Below, piece after piece: positions 33,623-38,511 of a stretch of DNA of 38,511 nucleotides. The notes under the pieces are model-generated. The model saw only the letters and a list, made by a program, of their open reading frames with translations. It had not been told where the DNA came from and searched no databases. This DNA comes from Methylobacteriaceae bacterium (lineage in GTDB: Bacteria > Pseudomonadota > Alphaproteobacteria > Rhizobiales > Beijerinckiaceae): contig CANEZL010000044.1 in the NCBI GenBank assembly GCA_947444195.1, forward strand, positions 1 to 38,511, read 5' to 3'. The translations under genes were made by a program, and so were the position numbers. The first letter of the stretch is position 1. The number at the start of each line of letters is the position of its first letter.

Positions 33623-34594
33623 ATGGATCTCTCGGTGGGCTTGAGCGTGTTCGCCGTCGTGGCGGCCGTGCTCGCGATCATGACGCTCGCGGCCGGCATC
33701 AACATCGTGCCGCAGGGCTACGTCTACACCGTCGAGCGGTTCGGCCGCTACGCGCGCAACCTCGATGCGGGGCTCGGCCTGATCACCCCCTTCGTCGAGC
33801 GGATCGGGCGGCGGGTCAACATCATGGAGCAGGTGATCGAGGTCCCGAGCCAGGAGGCCTTCACCCGGGACAATGCCGGCGTCACCATCGACGCGGTGGT
33901 GTTCTATCAGGTGCTCGACGCGCCCCGCGCCTCCTACGAGGTCTCGAACCTCGAAGTGGCGATGATGACGCTGACCATGACCAACATCCGCACCGTGGTC
34001 GGCTCGATGGACCTCGACCAACTCCTCTCCCACCGCGACGAGATCAACGAGCGCCTGCTGCGGGTGATGGATGCCGCCGCCTCGCCCTGGGGCGTGAAGA
34101 TGACCCGCATCGAGATCAAGGACATCGTGCCCCCCGCCGATCTCGCCGGCGCCATGGCCCGGCAGATGAAGGCCGAGCGCGAGAAGCGCGCCTCGGTGCT
34201 GGAGGCGGAAGGGCAGCGCCAGGCGGAGATCCTGCGCGCGGAGGGGCGCAAGCAATCGGCGATCCTGGAGGCGGAGGGGCGGCGCGAGGCCGCCTTCCGC
34301 GACGCGGAGGCCCGCGAGCGCTCGGCGGAGGCCGAGGCGCGGGCGACCGCCCTCGTCAGCGAGGCCATCGCCCAGGGCGATCTCGCGGCGGCGAACTTCC
34401 TCGTGGCGGAGAAGTACATCGAGGCGGTGCGGGCGCTCGCCACCGCGCCGAACCAGCGGGTGGTCGTGGTGCCGATCGAGGCGGCGGCGCTCGCGGGCAC
34501 CCTCGGCGGCATCGCCGAGATCGCCCGCGGGGTGTTCGGCGAGGGCGCCCCCCGGCGGACCGGCGCGCCCCCCGGTGCCGGGACGCGGGGCTGA
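33623..34594 (+). CDS. SPFH/Band 7 membrane protein (QmcA/stomatin-like)
   Basis: 323 residues. N-terminal membrane helix (LSVFAVVAAVLAIMTLAAGI), then the Band 7 domain INIVPQGYVYTVERFGRYARNLDAGLGLITPFVERIGRRVNIMEQVIEVPSQEAFTRDNAGVTIDAVVFYQVLD with the family V-P-Q and R-F-G-(R/K) landmarks. A long Glu/Ala/Arg heptad coiled coil follows (about 195-255, EREKRASVLEAEGQRQAEILRAEG...), which drives oligomerisation into ring structures. The C-terminus is a Gly/Pro/Arg tail. It is 10 bp upstream of the nfeD gene, the usual SPFH-NfeD pairing linked to membrane microdomain organisation and protein quality control. Confidence 0.93.
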   Translation: MDLSVGLSVFAVVAAVLAIMTLAAGINIVPQGYVYTVERFGRYARNLDAGLGLITPFVERIGRRVNIMEQVIEVPSQEAFTRDNAGVTIDAVVFYQVLDAPRASYEVSNLEVAMMTLTMTNIRTVVGSMDLDQLLSHRDEINERLLRVMDAAASPWGVKMTRIEIKDIVPPADLAGAMARQMKAEREKRASVLEAEGQRQAEILRAEGRKQSAILEAEGRREAAFRDAEARERSAEAEARATALVSEAIAQGDLAAANFLVAEKYIEAVRALATAPNQRVVVVPIEAAALAGTLGGIAEIARGVFGEGAPRRTGAPPGAGTRG

Positions 34595-34603
34595 GGCGCG
34601 GCC

Positions 34604-35050
34604 GTGGACAGGCTCGCCGACCTCGCCGCGACCCTCGGGCCCGCCTGGGCCTGGATCGTGGGCGGCCTCCTGCTCGCGGGGGCCGAGATCCTGCTGCCGG
34701 GCATCTTCCTGATCTGGCTCGGCCTCGCCGCCCTCCTCACCGGCCTCGTCGCGGCCGTGGCGCCCCTGCCCTGGCAGGGGCAGATCCTGGCCTGGGCCGT
34801 CCTCTCCCTGGCGAGCGTGGCGCTGGCCGTCCGCCTCGACCGGCAGCGGCGCGCGGAACCGGTGCTGAACCGGGCCGACCGCGGCGTGATCGGGCGCGAG
34901 GGCATCCTCGCGGAGGCCATCGTCGGCGGGACCGGGGCGCTGCGCCTCGACGACACCTACTGGCGCGTCGGCGGCCCCGACCTGCCGGCCGGCGCGCGGG
35001 TGCGGGTGACGGGGCTCGTGGGCACGGTCCTGACGGTGGAGGCGGTCTGA
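34604..35050 (+). CDS. NfeD-like membrane protein
   Basis: 148 residues starting with GTG at 34604, 9 bp after the SPFH stop. Three or four membrane helices (AWIVGGLLLAGAEILLPGIFLIWLGLAALLTGLVA, then ILAWAVLSLASVALAV), then a C-terminal OB-fold domain (RGVIGREGILAEAIVGGTGALRLDDTYWRVGGPDLPAGARVRVTGLVGTVLTVEAV). This is the short NfeD1b-type partner of SPFH proteins, lacking the protease domain of the long form. The OB domain is thought to contact the SPFH scaffold. Operon partner of the QmcA-like gene; a strong hairpin follows its stop immediately. Confidence 0.92.
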   Translation: MDRLADLAATLGPAWAWIVGGLLLAGAEILLPGIFLIWLGLAALLTGLVAAVAPLPWQGQILAWAVLSLASVALAVRLDRQRRAEPVLNRADRGVIGREGILAEAIVGGTGALRLDDTYWRVGGPDLPAGARVRVTGLVGTVLTVEAV

Positions 35051-35083
35051 TGCGACCCCCGCTCGATCGAAGCGGGGGTCGTA
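35051..35083. terminator. Bidirectional hairpin terminator, nfeD / DUF2254
   Basis: 13-bp stem, tgcgacccccgct (35051-35063) with agcgggggtcgta (35071-35083), one G-T wobble, loop cgatcga. It starts one base after the nfeD stop and lies between convergent genes. No long T-run. Confidence 0.65.
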
Positions 35084-35176
35084 TCAGACCGAGCCCGCGC
35101 GGCGCATGGGCGTGGCAGAAATCCGCCATCCCGAAGGGATCGATCGGATCTGGTATGAGGCCTTGATCCCGTGCGA

Positions 35177-36484
35177 TCAGGCTCGGTCCATGGCCTCGCG
35201 GACGCACCGGTACCGGACCTCCAGATCGGCGCGGTCGCTCGGGTCGTCCACGTCGCGCCGGGCCGCGGCGATGACGAGGTCGGCATGCCGGAGCAGCTCG
35301 GCCCGCCGGTCCACGAAGCGCTCGACCTCGATCACGGCACCGAGCACGTCGAGGAAGCGCGTGAGCGTGTGGACGGAGCCGGCGGCGTTCTGCCGGATCA
35401 TATGGAACATCGCGTCGCACAACCCGGCATAGGTCGTGACCGGATGGACAACCACGATCCGTCCCTCCCGCTCGATGGCCCCGGTGGGGAGGTGCCGCGC
35501 GGCGATCCGGCAGAGCGCGTCGCCCATATGGTCGATCACGCTGCCCGCGGTGAACGGGTCGTTGATGCCCGGGGAGAGGGCCCGCACCGCGATCTCGCTC
35601 AGTTGCCGGACCGAGTATTCGAGGTCCTGGAGCGGCACCGGCTGCCGGCCGAAGGCGAGGGCGGCGTCCAGCGCCTCCTGCGCACCGGCGGAGACGGCGG
35701 AGACGCGGGCAGCGGGAAAGCCCGTGGGCACGTAATCGCCGGCCCGCACGCGCAACTGGACGACGACGCCGTGCGCTGCGGCCCAGTCGGCCAGAGCATC
35801 GAGATCAACGGCCTGGAGATAGCCGCCGCCCTCGGCGGCCATGCCGGGGCCCTGCGGCAGGTCCCGCGGCGGCTGGATGTCGGCGGCCTCCAGCGTCCCT
35901 GACCTGATCGCCGCACAGAGATCCTGATGCACGGTGTCGATCACGGTCTCGACGTTGATGCCCGTGGCGATGTGGTGGACGAACCAGACCAGCGTGCCGA
36001 GACAGACCAGGGCGAGCGCGATCCCGACGGTGACGGCGAGATGCGGAATGAACGGACTCTCCTCCACGGTGCGCACCGTGCGCAGCACCATCAGGGCGTA
36101 GGCGAAGGTCCCCAGGAAGATGCCCAGCACCACTTGGTTGCGAGCATCGCGCGTGAAGTTGCGCAGCAGGCGCGGCCCCATCTGCCCGGAGGCCAGGGAC
36201 AGGGCCGCGATGGTGATCGAGAAGGTCGTGCCGGCGACGCCGATGGTCGAGGCGGCGATCGCGCTGAGGAGCGCGCGGGCCCCGTCCGCCCCACCGAAAT
36301 AGCCCCAGCGCCCGATACCGGCCGCCGGGGCGCCCAAGTTCTGATCCGGCGTGAGCCAGATCAGGCTCTGTGCGAGCCCGAGGCAGAACAGCACGAGCAC
36401 GGCAGGCCGCAGCCAGAACTGGTCGCCGAGAACCGCGATCCAGGCGATGAGGCGAAACTTCGAGCCCAAGTCTGTCTTCCACAC
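35177..36484 (-). CDS. DUF2254 family predicted membrane protein
   Basis: 435 residues from GTG 36484 (WKTDLGSKFRLIAWIAVLGDQFWLRPAVLVLFCLGLAQSLIW). The family layout is present: four N-terminal helices with the signature GARALLSAIAASTIGVAGTTFSITIAALSLASGQMGPRLLRNFTRD, then LGIFLGTFAYALMVLRTV and ALVCLGTLVWFVHHIATGINVE, then a roughly 230-residue cytosolic domain with GYLQAVD, RAGDYVPTGFPAA and VRALSPGINDPFTAGSVIDHM. The role is unknown. The frame stays open to ATG 36595, but that extension crosses a terminator-like hairpin (36559-36580) and has no ribosome-binding site, so the internal GTG is preferred, at modest confidence. Convergent with nfeD. Confidence 0.85.
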   Translation of the reverse strand: MWKTDLGSKFRLIAWIAVLGDQFWLRPAVLVLFCLGLAQSLIWLTPDQNLGAPAAGIGRWGYFGGADGARALLSAIAASTIGVAGTTFSITIAALSLASGQMGPRLLRNFTRDARNQVVLGIFLGTFAYALMVLRTVRTVEESPFIPHLAVTVGIALALVCLGTLVWFVHHIATGINVETVIDTVHQDLCAAIRSGTLEAADIQPPRDLPQGPGMAAEGGGYLQAVDLDALADWAAAHGVVVQLRVRAGDYVPTGFPAARVSAVSAGAQEALDAALAFGRQPVPLQDLEYSVRQLSEIAVRALSPGINDPFTAGSVIDHMGDALCRIAARHLPTGAIEREGRIVVVHPVTTYAGLCDAMFHMIRQNAAGSVHTLTRFLDVLGAVIEVERFVDRRAELLRHADLVIAAARRDVDDPSDRADLEVRYRCVREAMDRA

Positions 36485-36554
36485 CCTGCATCGTCGCGAT
36501 CCGGCAGCCGTCAAGGCCGCCTCCCGGACGCCGGCCCCTCGGGCACCGGCACGC

Positions 36555-36580
36555 GAAAGGGCCGGGATCGCTCCCGGCCC
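36555..36580 (-). terminator. Intrinsic terminator of the small secreted-protein gene
   Basis: 9-bp perfect stem gggccggga/tcccggccc (36559-36567, 36572-36580), loop tcgc. On the minus strand it is followed by TTT. It lies upstream of DUF2254 and downstream of the gene at 36795-37076, beyond two repeat copies. Its core is nearly the same as the hairpin after dnaK. Confidence 0.55.
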
Positions 36581-36603
36581 TGCCTCGACCCGCATGGACG
36601 GGC

Positions 36604-36711
36604 CTAGAGCACGATGCGGAAAAGTGGAATCCGGTTCTTCGGGATCATCGTGCGATCACAACAAGATAGAGCGTGCGGCTGTTTCCGTGAAAATGCAGCA
36701 CGCTTTAGAGC
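36604..36711 (+). repeat. Dispersed two-palindrome repeat, full copy R4
   Basis: Full-length relative of the copy at 853-957: tagagcacgatgcggaaaag, tggaatccggtt, gggatcatcgtgcgatcaca, agatagagcgtgcggctgtt, tccgtgaaaatgcagcacgc. The head region is identical to R2 for over 30 bp. The second palindrome has compensatory changes: gcgtgc and gcacgc here versus gcatgc and gcatgc in R2, which keeps pairing. Confidence 0.85.
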
Positions 36712-36793
36712 ACGATGCGGAAAAGTGGAGACCGGTCCCCCGCAATCATCATGCGATCACAGGCAGACGGAGCGTCCTGCTTCCGTGGAACGG
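36711..36793 (+). repeat. Adjacent shortened copy R5 of the same repeat
   Basis: It begins tagagcacgatgcggaaaag, with the tag shared with the end of R4, then tggagaccggtcccccgc, aatcatcatgcgatcaca, and gcagacggagcgtcctgctt followed by ccgtgga. The second palindrome is truncated. It ends next to the stop codon of the small secreted-protein gene. R4 and R5 form a head-to-tail tandem. Confidence 0.75.
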
Positions 36794-36794
36794 C

Positions 36795-37076
36795 CTACTG
36801 CCGCGCGCCCTGGTTGGCGCCCTGGTTGCCCATGCCGACGCCGGTATTGGCGCTCGAACCCGAGCCGCTGCCCATGTTGCCCATGCCGCCCTCGCGGCCG
36901 GGGGCCTTGGTCGTGCTGCCCGTGGTGCTGCCCGGTCCGTCCATGCCCGTCGTGCGGTCCATGCCGCGGGCGGCCTCCGGCGGGGTGCCCGTCCGGCCCG
37001 CATCGCCCTGCGCGAGGGCGGCGCCCGGCAGGGCGATCAGGGCGGCGACGAGAAGTCCGGTCGTGGTGCTGCGCAT
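36795..37076 (-). CDS. Hypothetical small secreted Gly/Thr/Met-rich protein
   Basis: 93 residues. ATG 37076 has gaggaac upstream on the minus strand. Sec signal peptide (TGLLVAALIALPGAALAQG, cleavage near 22), then a low-complexity mature chain rich in Gly, Thr, Ser, Asn and Met (GMDRTTGMDGPGSTTGSTTK, then GNMGSGSGSSANTGVGMGNQG). No Cys, no recognisable domain; likely disordered in the periplasm. It lies between dnaK and the tandem repeat. Function unknown. An open extension upstream crosses the direct repeats at 37150 and is rejected. Confidence 0.65.
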   Translation of the reverse strand: MRSTTTGLLVAALIALPGAALAQGDAGRTGTPPEAARGMDRTTGMDGPGSTTGSTTKAPGREGGMGNMGSGSGSSANTGVGMGNQGANQGARQ

Positions 37077-37149
37077 GGTGGATGTTCCTCCATCTGTTCT
37101 CGATGGGGGGTCAACGCCGCTGGTCCGGGATCGTTCGAAGCGCGGCCGG

Positions 37150-37190
37150 GGATCGCGACCCCGCAAGAGGCGAGGATCGCGACCCCGCAA
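37150..37190. repeat. Two direct repeats of 17 bp, 24-bp period
   Basis: ggatcgcgaccccgcaa occurs at 37150-37166 and again at 37174-37190, between the small secreted-protein gene and the dnaK terminator. On the minus strand it lies downstream of the dnaK terminator and upstream of the small gene, so it could belong to that gene's promoter region. Confidence 0.6.
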
Positions 37191-37219
37191 AAGGAAAGGG
37201 GCCGGATCGCTCCGGCCCC
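37191..37219 (-). terminator. Intrinsic terminator of dnaK
   Basis: 9-bp perfect stem ggggccgga/tccggcccc (37198-37206, 37211-37219), loop tcgc. On the minus strand it is followed by TTTCCTTTT. It lies 26 bp after the dnaK stop, so the dnaK transcript ends here and does not extend into a dnaJ. Confidence 0.8.
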
Positions 37220-37244
37220 TCCCCCGTACCCGTGAAGACGCCGC

Positions 37245-38511
<1,267 letters not shown>

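Noticed and set aside
36485..36595. Upstream start for the DUF2254 protein
   Set aside because: No ribosome-binding site, and the segment contains a terminator-like hairpin serving the gene upstream.

Overview
The window is a GC-rich chromosomal segment (roughly 70% G+C by eye) from an alphaproteobacterium of the order Hyphomicrobiales/Rhizobiales, most likely Methylobacterium or a close relative. This rests on gene content (phaR divergent from phaA-phaB, a rhizobial-type PmtA, FtrA, a Ppc paralogue), codon bias, and a dispersed intergenic palindromic repeat of a kind familiar from rhizobial and Methylobacterium genomes. The species call is inference.

Layout. 1-1650: end of an outer-membrane beta-barrel gene, two hairpins, a tiny membrane ORF, three repeat elements, a small acidic protein and a tRNA-Thr(UGU). 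2207-4506: a two-gene unit for an exported NHL beta-propeller and a Tat-exported amidohydrolase closely resembling 4-oxalomesaconate hydratase LigJ. 4881-6917: YgiQ-type radical SAM protein. 7123-9029: GNAT and rhodanese genes divergent from an FtrA/GlxA-type regulator. 9168-11361: a degenerate ISL3-type insertion sequence sitting inside a broken ParB/Srx-fold (SbnI/SerK-like) gene. 11956-16140: four-gene polyamine-type ABC importer. 16297-21389, minus strand: phospholipid N-methyltransferase, dnaJ and a divergent PEP carboxylase. 21565-24790, plus strand: two small envelope-type proteins, a cupin_5 protein and an exported glycerophosphodiester phosphodiesterase. 24977-27976: phaB and phaA divergent from phaR. 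28065-31104: small hypothetical, rpmF, an exported ComEA-like HhH protein, TerC-type membrane protein and a DAGK-family lipid kinase. 31484-35050: exported hypothetical, a membrane-anchored degenerate nuclease-like protein, and an SPFH-NfeD pair. 35177-38511: DUF2254 membrane protein, tandem repeat copies, a small secreted protein and the 3' two thirds of dnaK.

Most genes are ordinary chromosomal functions. PhaA and PhaB make (R)-3-hydroxybutyryl-CoA with PhaR as the likely regulator; phaC is not in the window. DnaK and DnaJ are encoded about 19 kb apart in the same orientation. Several convergent pairs share strong hairpin terminators. No CRISPR array, prophage, toxin-antitoxin pair or obvious defence island was seen. 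The most unusual items are the Tat-exported LigJ-like enzyme with its propeller partner, the IS-disrupted ParB-fold gene whose original frame can be reconstructed exactly, the PEP carboxylase with altered active-site loops, and the two-palindrome repeat family.
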